Shown here: positions 46,984-59,074 of the stretch, one piece after another
How the letters are laid out: each line of letters opens with the position of its first letter
How positions within the stretch are numbered: the first letter of the stretch is position 1
Assembly (NCBI GenBank): GCA_964511625.1
Contig: CAZEJG010000015.1
Location: 1-64,000, forward strand
Direction: 5' to 3'
DNA from: Pseudohoeflea sp964511625
Lineage (GTDB): Bacteria; Pseudomonadota; Alphaproteobacteria; Rhizobiales; Rhizobiaceae
DNA: 64,000 bases
Program-made: the position numbers and the translations under genes
The notes under the pieces: model-generated
Told to the model about the DNA's origin: nothing
The model's input: the letters and a program-made list of their open reading frames with translations, nothing else
Database searches by the model: none

Positions 46984-47226
46984 ATGGCGCGCAAAAATCG
47001 CAATGTATTTGGCAAAAAGTCCCGCGTACTCTTTGAAGTCCACGAAACTTATAAAAACGGCGAACCTGCATCTCGCTGTGTACGAGCGTATGCGTGGCCA
47101 TCAATCGCTGTCGTTGCACTACTAATAATCGGCCTTGTATTCGCCTCAGCTGAAAACAAGGCATGGGCGAAAGACGCGTTCTCCACGATAGCAGATATTG
47201 CGAAAGATTGGGCTCTCAGACGTTAA
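46984..47226 (+). CDS. Small membrane-anchored hypothetical protein
   Basis: 80 aa from the ATG at 46984 (AAAGGG upstream). A basic N-terminus (MARKNRNVFGKKSR) and one membrane segment around residues 38-56 (WPSIAVVALLIIGLVFAS) are followed by a short C-terminal helix. GC content is about half, clearly below the neighbours, as in the adjoining toxin-antitoxin region. I recognise no family; coding status rests on the ribosome site and frame only. Confidence 0.5.
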   Translation: MARKNRNVFGKKSRVLFEVHETYKNGEPASRCVRAYAWPSIAVVALLIIGLVFASAENKAWAKDAFSTIADIAKDWALRR

Positions 47227-47263
47227 AGTCCGCGAGCCCTAACCCTGCCAGCAAAAGACTTCC

Positions 47264-50725
<3,462 letters not shown>

Positions 50726-50745
50726 AGGCAGGCTCCCCTAGAGCG

Positions 50746-50779
50746 ATTTCGGTTTTGACGGAAACGGCAAAACCGAAAT
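50746..50779. repeat. Perfect 12-base palindrome upstream of pyc
   Basis: ATTTCGGTTTTG (50746-50757) and CAAAACCGAAAT (50768-50779) are inverted with a ten-base loop, 21 bases before the pyc start. It resembles the dispersed palindromic elements beginning AGAGCGATTTCGG that I associate with Rhizobiales intergenic regions; no second copy was noticed in this window. Confidence 0.5.
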
Positions 50780-50950
50780 GCGAAAATCAACTCAGTAGCC
50801 CGTCGAGGCTATCCGTTCACGCCTGAAGGCGAAACGGTCTAAGCTCGCGCAGAATGCAGGAACGCACGCTGGCTTACGGCAATCGGAGATTCTTACCGCC
50901 AGTTTTTTTGCAGTGCAACCAAGATGGGTGGAACGCGGTGAAACCAACCC

Positions 50951-51691
50951 TCAGGAGATGAGGCCGCGCCGGAAGGCGATCGCCACCGCGTGATGGCGGT
51001 TTCGCGCCGACAGCTTGTTCTGGATGCCGTTCATGTACCAGTCGACCGTGTGGGTCGAGAGCCCGAGTGTCGACCCCATCTCGCCCGAGGTCAGGCCTTC
51101 GGCGAGCAGGCTCAGCGTCTCGATCTCCCGCTTGGTCATGGTGTGGCTGCGGTTGGCCGGATCGGAGACCGGCATGTCGAGATTGGCGCTTTGCGCGAGC
51201 GCCCAGAAGGCCTTGCGCGCCACCGCCTCGAAGAGCTGGATTTCCCCGGGCGACAGGGGGACCGGCCGGCCGGCAATGCTGAGAACGCCGGCAAGACCCT
51301 GCCGGCCATGGACCGGGAAGACGTATCCATCCTCGAGGCCGAACTTCCTGGCCTGCTTGAGCATGCGACCGATGCGCTGGGACTGGGCGTCGTCCTCGAA
51401 GAACCGCGCCGCCTCGCGCCAGCTGAAACCGTTCTGGCAATAGCCGAGATAGCGCAGCGTGGGATCGATGGAGGCATATTTGCGCTTGACGTAGAGCTCG
51501 GGCCAACCGTCCGGCCACCTGCCCGCAAGAATGAGATTTTCCTGATCGTTCTGAACCAGAGGCTGGCGGGTCAGGGTGAAGTAGTCGAACCCGGCCTCGT
51601 CGACCACGTTTTCCAGCAGGCGGCGGATCTCGTCTGCCCCCAACCCGGAGAAATCGAGATCAAGAAATTGGAACAATGCCGCCTTGTCCAT
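50951..51691 (-). CDS. LuxR-type regulator with autoinducer-binding domain, no adjacent synthase
   Basis: 246 aa from the ATG at 51691 (GGAGAGAG upstream). The N-terminal acyl-homoserine-lactone domain keeps the key pocket residues at a constant offset of six from TraR numbering: Trp63, Tyr67, Asp76, Pro77 and Trp91. The C-terminal LuxR helix-turn-helix starts at MTKREIETLSLLAEGLTSGE near 182. No luxI-type synthase gene lies in the window, so this is a solo that may sense its own or foreign signals. It is followed by the 225-base spacer before pyc. Confidence 0.92.
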   Translation of the reverse strand: MDKAALFQFLDLDFSGLGADEIRRLLENVVDEAGFDYFTLTRQPLVQNDQENLILAGRWPDGWPELYVKRKYASIDPTLRYLGYCQNGFSWREAARFFEDDAQSQRIGRMLKQARKFGLEDGYVFPVHGRQGLAGVLSIAGRPVPLSPGEIQLFEAVARKAFWALAQSANLDMPVSDPANRSHTMTKREIETLSLLAEGLTSGEMGSTLGLSTHTVDWYMNGIQNKLSARNRHHAVAIAFRRGLIS

Positions 51692-51893
51692 TCTCTCTCC
51701 ATCTGCTGGCGCGATCCGGACGTTGATAGGTAGAAATAGGTACACATCCCGCACGGGCCGTAAAAAAACCCTGCAAATTCTTAGGTAAAAGTCGTACTTT
51801 TTCGCAGCAGGGTCAACTAGCGGAATGAAACCAAACTTGCGATCCGCAAGGCTCGCGCGACAGTTTCGCAAGATGGCGAACGCGCTGACATGC

Positions 51894-51920
51894 AAAGGCC
51901 GGCCCGTTGCCGGACCGGCC
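51894..51920 (-). terminator. Terminator-like hairpin behind the alcohol dehydrogenase gene
   Basis: GGCCGG-CCCG/CCGG-CCGGCC form a stem with a short TTG loop; TTTGC follows on the minus strand. It lies 24 bases after the gene's stop. Confidence 0.6.
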
Positions 51921-51943
51921 GATGACAAACCCGTATCTTCGGG

Positions 51944-53089
51944 TCAGATGCAGGCTTCGAAGAGCGTGCGGGTATTTTCAGTGGTAAGCTTCACCGGATT
52001 GCCACCGGCCGTCGGATCGACCAGCGCCATCTCGACCATCTCGTCGATCCGGTCGGTGCCCACGCCGAGTTCGGAGAGCTTGTCCGGCACGCCGAGTTCC
52101 TTGCGCAGCTTGATGACGTAATCGAGGAAGCCGTCGAAGCCGCCCTCAATGCCCATATAAGCTGCGGCGCGAGCGATCCGCTCCTCGATGGCGGGACGAT
52201 TGAACACCAGCACCGCCGGCATCACGACCGCGTTGGTCAGGCCGTGATGGGTGTTGTAAATCGCGCCCACCGGGTGCGACAGCGAGTGGATGGCGCCGAG
52301 CCCCTTCTGGAAGGCCACGGCACCCATGGCCGCAGCACTCATCATATCGGCACGCGCATCGATGTCATTCGGGTTCGCCACTACCTTCGGAAGGTTTTCC
52401 TTCACCAGTCGCATTCCCTCGAGCGCGATACCCTGCGACATCGGATGATAGAACGGCGAGGAATAGGCTTCGAGACAATGCGCGAAGGCGTCCATGCCGG
52501 TGCCGACCGTGATCATCTTCGGCATCCCGACGGTGAGTTCCGGATCGCAGATCGTCACCGCAGGCAGCATCTTCGGGTGGAAGATGATCTTCTTCACATG
52601 GGTTTCGGAATTGGTGATCACGCCCGCGCGGCCGACTTCGGAGCCGGTGCCGGCGGTCGTCGGCACCGCGACGATCGGAACGATCGCATCCGCGTCCGCG
52701 CGCGTCCACCAGTCGCCGATATCCTCGAAGTCCCAGACCGGACGGGTCTGGCCGACCATCAGCGCTATCGACTTGCCGAGATCGAGCCCGGAGCCGCCGC
52801 CAAACGCGATGACGCCGTCATGGCCGCCAGCCTTGAAGGCTTCGATGCCGGCGGCGAGATTGATCTCGTTCGGGTTGGGGTCGACGTCCGAAAACAGCCC
52901 GCGCCCGAGGCCGGCAGCCTCCATGAGGTCAAGCGCGTTGGTGGTGATCGGCAAGGAGGCGAGCCCCTTGTCGGTCACCAGCAGCGGCTTCTTCATGCCG
53001 GCGGTGGCACAAGCCTGTGCGAGTTCGGAAATGCGGCCGGCGCCGAATTTGATGGCTGTGGGGTAGGACCAGTTGGCAACGAGACTCAT
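51944..53089 (-). CDS. Iron-containing alcohol dehydrogenase
   Basis: 381 aa from the ATG at 53089. Nucleotide binding by GGGSGLDLGKSIAL and PTTAGTGSEV; metal-binding region around GTGMDAFAHCLEAYSS and HSLSHPVGAIYNTHHGL. Group III Fe-dependent family (as FucO/DhaT/YiaY). The start overlaps the aldehyde dehydrogenase stop by four bases (ATGA), so the products are made together. Within the cluster it would oxidise an alcohol, plausibly a gamma-glutamylated one, to the aldehyde. Confidence 0.93.
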   Translation of the reverse strand: MSLVANWSYPTAIKFGAGRISELAQACATAGMKKPLLVTDKGLASLPITTNALDLMEAAGLGRGLFSDVDPNPNEINLAAGIEAFKAGGHDGVIAFGGGSGLDLGKSIALMVGQTRPVWDFEDIGDWWTRADADAIVPIVAVPTTAGTGSEVGRAGVITNSETHVKKIIFHPKMLPAVTICDPELTVGMPKMITVGTGMDAFAHCLEAYSSPFYHPMSQGIALEGMRLVKENLPKVVANPNDIDARADMMSAAAMGAVAFQKGLGAIHSLSHPVGAIYNTHHGLTNAVVMPAVLVFNRPAIEERIARAAAYMGIEGGFDGFLDYVIKLRKELGVPDKLSELGVGTDRIDEMVEMALVDPTAGGNPVKLTTENTRTLFEACI

Positions 53090-54471
53090 GCCTGCTTCTT
53101 TCTCATGTGGTAGGATTTGGGGCGGGTCAGGTTGTGGAAGCCGATCTCGGACAGCGAGCCGCCCCGGCCCGTATCCTTGCAGCCGGTCCAGCACAGCGCC
53201 GGGTCCAGATAGTCCGCCCGGTTCATGAAAACGGTGCCGGTTTCGATCTGCTCGCCGATGCGCTGGGCACGCTCGGGATCGTTGGTCCACAGCGAAGCGG
53301 TCAGCCCGTACTGGCAGTCGTTCATGAGCTTGACGGCTTCCTCGTCGCTGTCGACCGGCATGATGCCGACGACCGGACCGAAGCTCTCGTCACGCATCAC
53401 CCGCATGTCGTGGGTCACGTCGACGAGGATCTGCGGCATCAGATAGGCGCCGCCGTCGTCCTCGGGGAAGAGTGCCGGATCGATCAGCGCCTTCGCGCCA
53501 TCGGCGATGGCTTCCTTCGTCTGTTCGCGCACTTCCTTTGCAAAACGCACATTGGCCATGGGGCCGATCGTGGTCTCCGGATCGAGCGGGCTGCCGAGCT
53601 TGAGCTTCTCGGCCCAGGCCTTCGCCTTGGCGACGAATTCGTCATAGAGCGGGCGGGCGACATAGATGCGCTCGATACCGCAGCAGCACTGGCCGGCATT
53701 GTAGAGCGCGCCGTCCATGAGCACGTCGACCGCCCAGTCGAGATCGCAGTCGTCCATCACATAGCCGGGGTCCTTGCCGCCGAGCTCGAGACCAAGACCG
53801 GTAAACGTGCCGGCCGCCGCCCTCTCGATGGCCTTGCCGCCGCCGACCGAGCCGGTGAAGTTGATGAAGTCGAAGGCGCCGGCCGAGATCAGCTTCTCGG
53901 TGCCGGAATGGTCGAGGAAGATGTTGATGAAGACATCCTCGGGCAGGCCGGCTTCCGCGAAGGCCCTGGCGATGCGCTCACCGACGAGCAGCGTTTGTGT
54001 CGCGTGCTTGATGACCACGGTGTTGCCGGCAATCAGCGCCGGGACGATGGTGTTGATCGCTGTGAGATAGGGATAGTTCCACGGCGCGATGACGAAGACG
54101 ACGCCATGCGGCACGTGCTCGATCTTGCGGGTGAACTTGTCCGAATCCTCGATGACGAGGGGCGCCAGCGCCTTCTCGGCGATCGAGGACATGTATTCGG
54201 TGCGCTCGTTGACGCCACCGAACTCGCCGCCGTAGCGGACCGGACGGCCCATCATCTTCGCGAGCTCCGGGACCACCTCGTCGGTCATCTCGTTGAGCCG
54301 GGCGATACCGGCCTTGACCAGCTTGATGCGCTCGGCGAGCGGGCGCTTTGCCCAGGCCGGCTGAGCCGCACGAACCTTGGCGACGGCTGCTGCCGCGGCT
54401 TCGGGCTCCATCACCGGCCGCTCGGCGAAGACCGAGCCGTCGACGGGTGAAATACACTTCAGAACAGACAT
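53086..54471 (-). CDS. Aldehyde dehydrogenase (NAD(P)+)
   Basis: 461 aa from the ATG at 54471 (GGAG upstream; the ATG at 54480 abuts the ribosome site too closely). Family marks: APWNYPYLTAINTIVPALIA, LELGGKDPGYV with the catalytic glutamate region, and NAGQCCCGIERIYV with the catalytic cysteine. It converts an aldehyde to the acid. Downstream of the glutamine-synthetase-like gene (150-base gap) and overlapping the alcohol dehydrogenase, forming one dehydrogenase pair. Confidence 0.94.
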   Translation of the reverse strand: MSVLKCISPVDGSVFAERPVMEPEAAAAAVAKVRAAQPAWAKRPLAERIKLVKAGIARLNEMTDEVVPELAKMMGRPVRYGGEFGGVNERTEYMSSIAEKALAPLVIEDSDKFTRKIEHVPHGVVFVIAPWNYPYLTAINTIVPALIAGNTVVIKHATQTLLVGERIARAFAEAGLPEDVFINIFLDHSGTEKLISAGAFDFINFTGSVGGGKAIERAAAGTFTGLGLELGGKDPGYVMDDCDLDWAVDVLMDGALYNAGQCCCGIERIYVARPLYDEFVAKAKAWAEKLKLGSPLDPETTIGPMANVRFAKEVREQTKEAIADGAKALIDPALFPEDDGGAYLMPQILVDVTHDMRVMRDESFGPVVGIMPVDSDEEAVKLMNDCQYGLTASLWTNDPERAQRIGEQIETGTVFMNRADYLDPALCWTGCKDTGRGGSLSEIGFHNLTRPKSYHMRKKQA

Positions 54472-54621
54472 TCTTTCCATCTCCTAGAAGCGTTACGGGA
54501 GGAACTGCCTCAGCCTCGGAAGGCCCGCCCGGAACGCGGTTGTTATGTCCCGGCTCGTCTCAGGATCGGCCGGTTGACGGGTATGAACGACGACGCTTCC
54601 CGTTGTCGGTGCGTGGCTGCG

Positions 54622-55986
54622 TTACGCCCGTTCAAAGCCCCGCTTGAGTTCCCAGTCGGTGACTGCCTTGTCGAACTCTTCCTGCTCCCACTCCGCGCAA
54701 CGGACATAATGGTCGACAACGGCATCGCCAAGGGCGGCGCGGAGCATTTTCGAGCCGCGCAGCGTCTCGGTCGCCTCGCGCAGCGTCGAGGGAATGTGCC
54801 GCGCATTTTCGTTCTGGTAGATATCGCCACGGGTCGGCTCGGCCAGTTCGAGCTTCTCCTCGATCCCGGCGATGCCGGCGGCCAGAAGAACCGCCAGCCC
54901 GAGGAACGGATTGACGTCCGAACCGCCGATGCGGCACTCGACGCGAACCGACTTGGTGCCCTCGCCGCAGAGCCGGAAACCGGCCGTGCGGTTGTCGACG
55001 GACCAGACCAGACGGGTCGGCGCGAAGGTGCCCTTCATGAATCGCTTGTAGCTGTTGACGTAGGGCGCGAGGAACACCGTGTAGTCGGACGCATATGCGA
55101 TCAGCCCCGCCATGAAATGGCGCATGAGCGGCGACATGCCGTGCTCGCCGTCCTTGTCGTAGAAGGCCGGCTTGCCGTCGGCCCACAGCGACATGTGCAC
55201 ATGCGAGGACGAACCGACCTTCTTCGCATCCCACTTGGGCAGGAAGGTCGCCGCCTTGCCGTTCATCCAGGCGATCTCCTTGACCGCGTGCTTGGCGATG
55301 GTGTGGTTATCGGCGCAGTCGAGCGCTTCGGAATAGCGGATGTTGAGCTCTTCCTGACCGGTCTCCGCCTCGCCCTTGGAATTTTCCACCGGCACGCCGG
55401 CGGCGACGAGATGGTTGCGGATCGGGCGCATGATCGCCTCTTCCTTGGTGGTCTGGAGGATATGGTAATCCTCGTTATAGGCGCTGACCGGCTCCAGATC
55501 GCGGTAGCCCGAGCGGGCGAGATCGCGGTAGCTCTGCTCGAACAGGAAGAATTCGAGTTCGGTCGCCATCATCGCCTCGTAGCCGAGCGCCTTGAGGCGC
55601 TCGCGCTGGACCTTGAGGATCTGTCGCGGCGATTGCGGCACCGGTTCATGGGTGTGGTGGTCGAGGAGGTCGCACAGGACCATCGCCGTGCCTTCGAGCC
55701 AGGGCATCCGCCGCATGGTCGAAAGATCCGGCTTCATCACGTAGTCGCCGTAGCCTGCCTGCCAGCTCGTGGTCGCATAACCGTCGGGCGTGGCCATCTC
55801 CAGGTCGGTCGCCAGCATGTAGTTGCAGCAATGGGTTTCCTCGTGGGCGCTTTCGAGGAAATTGGTGACGTGGAAACGCTTGCCCATCAGGCGCCCCTGC
55901 ATGTCCACGCAGCAGACGAGAACGGTGTCGATTTCGCCGGCGTCGGCCGCCTTGCTGAGTTCCTGGATCGTAAGATTACCGGCCAT
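54622..55986 (-). CDS. Glutamine-synthetase-like gamma-glutamyl-amine ligase
   Basis: 454 aa, class of GlnA-related but single-subunit-type ligases (GlnT/PuuA/IpuC group). ATELEFFLFEQS, SSSHVHMSLWADGK and NRTAGFRLCGEGT hold the metal and nucleotide ligands; the loop that in true GlnA binds ammonia (around D50) is replaced. I predict ATP-dependent joining of glutamate to an amine. With Fe-ADH, ALDH and an amidohydrolase nearby, an alkanolamine or polyamine substrate is likely; normal ammonia assimilation is less so. ATG at 55986. Confidence 0.85.
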   Translation of the reverse strand: MAGNLTIQELSKAADAGEIDTVLVCCVDMQGRLMGKRFHVTNFLESAHEETHCCNYMLATDLEMATPDGYATTSWQAGYGDYVMKPDLSTMRRMPWLEGTAMVLCDLLDHHTHEPVPQSPRQILKVQRERLKALGYEAMMATELEFFLFEQSYRDLARSGYRDLEPVSAYNEDYHILQTTKEEAIMRPIRNHLVAAGVPVENSKGEAETGQEELNIRYSEALDCADNHTIAKHAVKEIAWMNGKAATFLPKWDAKKVGSSSHVHMSLWADGKPAFYDKDGEHGMSPLMRHFMAGLIAYASDYTVFLAPYVNSYKRFMKGTFAPTRLVWSVDNRTAGFRLCGEGTKSVRVECRIGGSDVNPFLGLAVLLAAGIAGIEEKLELAEPTRGDIYQNENARHIPSTLREATETLRGSKMLRAALGDAVVDHYVRCAEWEQEEFDKAVTDWELKRGFERA

Positions 55987-56036
55987 GGTGCTACCTGTCT
56001 CGAATGATTATGGGCGTGGTCTTGCTTGACTGCAAA

Positions 56037-56062
56037 CCGCCCCCCGGAGAACCGGGAGGCGG
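56037..56062 (-). terminator. Rho-independent terminator behind the TRAP transporter genes
   Basis: CCGCCTCCCGG and CCGGGGGGCGG (minus strand, one G-T wobble) enclose a four-base loop and are followed by TTTGC. It starts 22 bases after the DctP-like stop and separates the transporter from the ligase gene. Confidence 0.78.
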
Positions 56063-56083
56063 CAATTTCGTGAGCATCTGCCC

Positions 56084-57136
56084 CTAGTCGTTGTTGTAGG
56101 GGAAGCCTGCCGAGTTGATGACCTTGTTGTAGTCCTTGAAGATCTGGACCACCTTGGCCTTGGTTTCGCTTTCGGCAGCGATCTCGTCCCAGAACTTGAT
56201 CGCGGCGTCTTCGACTTCTTTCCATTCCTTGGCCGGAACGGTGCGCAGCTTGAGCTTGTCGCCGGTGGCGCGCAGCTTGGCTTCACCGCCCCAGTACCAC
56301 TGGTTGCGGAAGGTGTGACCGGCTTCCATGCAGGACATGTAGAGCTGCTTGAGATGCTCCGGAAGATCCGCCCACTTCTTCTCGTTGGCGAACCAGGAGC
56401 CGATCCAGGCGCCGGAGATGTTGTTGGTCAGGAAGTAGTCGGTCACGTCGGCCCAGCCGACCGTGTAGTCTTCCGTGATGCCCGACCAGGACATGCCGTC
56501 GAGTTCGCCGGTCTGCACGGCGACTTCGGCGTCCTCGTAGGGGATCGAGACCGGAACCACGCCGAACTGGGCGAGGAAGCGGCCTGCTGTCGGGAAGGTG
56601 TAGAGCTTGAGGCCCGACAGGTCCGCGACGCTGGTGATTTCCTTCTTGGTGTTGAAGTTGCAGGGGTCCTGACCCGCGGCCGAAAGCCAGACGACGCCGC
56701 CGGCATCGGAGTAGGCCTTCTTCCAGATGTCCTTGAGGCCGTACTGTTCGAACAGCACCGGCACGTCGAGGATCGAACGGGTGGCAAACGGGAAGTAGCC
56801 GCCGAAGACGCCCACTTCCACCGGAGAAGCCATCGAATCGTCGTCCGAATGGACGGCGTCGATGGTGCCGGCCTGCATGGCGCGGAAGAGTTCGCCTGTC
56901 GGCACGATCTGGTCGGCGAAGAACAGTTCGATCACCATCTCCCCGTTCGCCGCCTTGTTGAAGGCGTCGACGAAGGGCTGGGTGACGAACTGGCCGAGCG
57001 TGGCGCCGGCATAGGTCTGCATGCGCCAGCGGATCGGTTCCTGGGCGATCACGGGGGGAGCGGCAAGCGTGGTGGTCGCCGCGGCACCGGCGAGGCCGGC
57101 CTTGGTGAGTAGTTGACGCCTTTTCATCATGATCAT
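56084..57136 (-). CDS. TRAP transporter periplasmic solute-binding protein, DctP family
   Basis: 350 aa (ATG at 57136; 57130 and 57127 also possible). The N-terminus KRRQLLTKAGLAGAAAT suggests twin-arginine-type or Sec export, cleaved near VIA-QEP. The conserved DctP arginine and fold signature are in SDLSGLKLYTFPT-like KEITSVADLSGLKLYTF, and the family's SWSGITED block is present. It feeds DctQM. The ligand is unknown; the neighbourhood suggests an amine or amino-acid-related compound, though classical DctP ligands are organic acids. Confidence 0.9.
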   Translation of the reverse strand: MIMMKRRQLLTKAGLAGAAATTTLAAPPVIAQEPIRWRMQTYAGATLGQFVTQPFVDAFNKAANGEMVIELFFADQIVPTGELFRAMQAGTIDAVHSDDDSMASPVEVGVFGGYFPFATRSILDVPVLFEQYGLKDIWKKAYSDAGGVVWLSAAGQDPCNFNTKKEITSVADLSGLKLYTFPTAGRFLAQFGVVPVSIPYEDAEVAVQTGELDGMSWSGITEDYTVGWADVTDYFLTNNISGAWIGSWFANEKKWADLPEHLKQLYMSCMEAGHTFRNQWYWGGEAKLRATGDKLKLRTVPAKEWKEVEDAAIKFWDEIAAESETKAKVVQIFKDYNKVINSAGFPYNND

Positions 57137-57176
57137 GTTCTCCTTCTGGTGGTCTGCCGTTTTTTTCTCGTTTTCA

Positions 57177-58511
57177 TTACCCTTGCAGTTTGCCGCGGAA
57201 CTGTTCCGGCAGCCACAAAGCCAGTTCCGGGAAGAGCATCACGATGATGAGGGTGATCAGCATCACCGCGACGAATGGAATGACGGACATGTAGATATCC
57301 GTGAGCTTGATCTCGGGCGGCGACATGGCGCGCATGAGGAACAGGTTGTAGCCGAAGGGCGGCGTCATGTAGGCGATCTGGCAGGTGATCGTGTAGAGCA
57401 CGCCGTACCAGACGAGATCGAAGCCCAGCGCCTTGACGAGCGGCACGTAGAGCGGCGCGACGATGACCAGCATCGCCGTATCGTCGAGGAAGGTGCCCAT
57501 CAAGAGGAAGCTGAGCTGCATCAGCACCAGCACCTGCCAGGGTTCGAGGCCGAGCCGGCCGAGGAAGAAGTTCTCGATCGCGCGCACCGCGCCGAGCCCG
57601 TCGAACACGGCGCCGAAGCACAAGGCGGCCAGGATGATCCACATGAACATGCAGGAGATGCCGAGCGTCTTGCGCACGGTGTTCTCGAAGACTTCCTTGG
57701 TCAGCCGGCGCTTGAAGACGGCGGCGAGCGTCGCCGCCAGCGCACCGACCGCCGAGCTTTCCACCAGGCTCGTGATGCCCATCAGGAAGAGCCCGTTCAT
57801 CAGGAAGAAGATCATGAAAGGCAGGATCCCGGCGCGCAGAAGCTTGAAGCGCTCGGACCATGTGATGGAGTCGCGCTCCTCGCGGCTCAGCGGCGGCCCG
57901 AGTTCCGGCTGGATACGGCAACGCACGGCGATGTAGACCACGAAAAGGGCTGCCATCAGCAGGCCGGGGAAGACGCCGGCGAGCCACAGCTGGCTGACCG
58001 GCTGGCGCGCGATCATGCCGTAGAGCACAAGCACCACCGAGGGCGGAATGAGAATGCCGAGCGAGGAGCCGCCCTGGATCACGCCGGTGATCATCTGCTT
58101 GTCGTAGCCGCGGCGCAGCAGTTCCGGCAGCGCGATGGTGGCGCCGATCGCCATGCCGGCCACCGACAGGCCGTTCATGGCCGAGATGATGACCATCAGG
58201 CCGATCGTGCCGATGGCGAGACCGCCGGGGATCGGGCCGAACCAGACATGGAACATGCGGTAGAGATCGTCGGCGATGCGGCTTTCCGACAGCATGTAGC
58301 CCATGTAGATGAACATCGGCAGCGTCAGCAGCGGGTACCACTTCATCAGCTTGATCGACTGCGCGAATGCGATTTCCACCCCGCCCGTGCCCCACAGCGG
58401 CAGCGCGGCGATGACGGCGACCGCGCCGATCACCCCGAAGACGCGCTGGCCCGTCAGGAGCAGCGCCATCATCGAGGCGAACATGAACAGGGCGATCAAC
58501 TCGTAGCTCAC
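57177..58511 (-). CDS. TRAP transporter large permease, DctM family
   Basis: 444 aa from a GTG start at 58511 that overlaps the DctQ stop (GTGA). About twelve membrane segments; the DctM signatures LSVAGMAIGATIALPELL and GSSLGILIPPS are visible. It is the sodium-coupled channel of a TRAP transporter. Starting further upstream would place it inside DctQ. Confidence 0.93.
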   Translation of the reverse strand: MSYELIALFMFASMMALLLTGQRVFGVIGAVAVIAALPLWGTGGVEIAFAQSIKLMKWYPLLTLPMFIYMGYMLSESRIADDLYRMFHVWFGPIPGGLAIGTIGLMVIISAMNGLSVAGMAIGATIALPELLRRGYDKQMITGVIQGGSSLGILIPPSVVLVLYGMIARQPVSQLWLAGVFPGLLMAALFVVYIAVRCRIQPELGPPLSREERDSITWSERFKLLRAGILPFMIFFLMNGLFLMGITSLVESSAVGALAATLAAVFKRRLTKEVFENTVRKTLGISCMFMWIILAALCFGAVFDGLGAVRAIENFFLGRLGLEPWQVLVLMQLSFLLMGTFLDDTAMLVIVAPLYVPLVKALGFDLVWYGVLYTITCQIAYMTPPFGYNLFLMRAMSPPEIKLTDIYMSVIPFVAVMLITLIIVMLFPELALWLPEQFRGKLQG

Positions 58512-59035
58512 AGGCCTGCCTCGCTTGCATGATTGATGCTGGTGCCGCGCAGATAGAGGATGTCGCGAAGGAATTCGGCGATCGCCTGCAGGAGCATGAA
58601 GAGGATTCCGACCGTTCCGATCAGCTTGACCGGCCACATGTAGGGCCGCCACACCGAGTGGGCCCGCTCACCATATTCGATGGCATAGGTGGTCGACGAG
58701 ATACCGCCGTAGAGAAGCACGAAGAGATAGAAGATCAGGAACAGGATCGAGATCCCGTCGATCATTGCCTTGCGCCGGTGCGACAGGCCGCCATAAAGCA
58801 GGTCCATGCGCACATGGTCGCCCATCTGCATCGAATAGGCGCCGCCGAGCGTATAGTAGGCAACCATGACGAACTGGGCCGCCTCCAACGTCCAGAGCGC
58901 CGGCATGCCGGCATATTTGGTTACCGAAGACCAGAGCAGCACGCCCATCAGCACGAAGATGAGATACATGGCGAAACGGCCGACGCGCCGGTTGAAGGCG
59001 TCGATGAAACGGATATAGGCGATCACGACGTTCAT
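58508..59035 (-). CDS. TRAP transporter small permease, DctQ family
   Basis: 175 aa with four membrane segments and the family's LEAAQFVMVAYYTLGGAYSM and DHVRMDLLYG elements. It clamps DctM. Begins the DctQ-DctM-DctP transcript, followed four bases of overlap later by DctM and upstream by the amidohydrolase gene, 39 bases away on the same strand. Confidence 0.92.
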   Translation of the reverse strand: MNVVIAYIRFIDAFNRRVGRFAMYLIFVLMGVLLWSSVTKYAGMPALWTLEAAQFVMVAYYTLGGAYSMQMGDHVRMDLLYGGLSHRRKAMIDGISILFLIFYLFVLLYGGISSTTYAIEYGERAHSVWRPYMWPVKLIGTVGILFMLLQAIAEFLRDILYLRGTSINHASEAGL

Positions 59036-59074
59036 GACCGCGCCTCCCGCATCATCCCGGTTTCAAACCTGATG

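Noticed and set aside
54622..55986. Housekeeping glutamine synthetase GlnA
   Set aside because: Family features point to the GlnT/PuuA/IpuC group, and the neighbours are catabolic dehydrogenases, a TRAP importer and an amidohydrolase.
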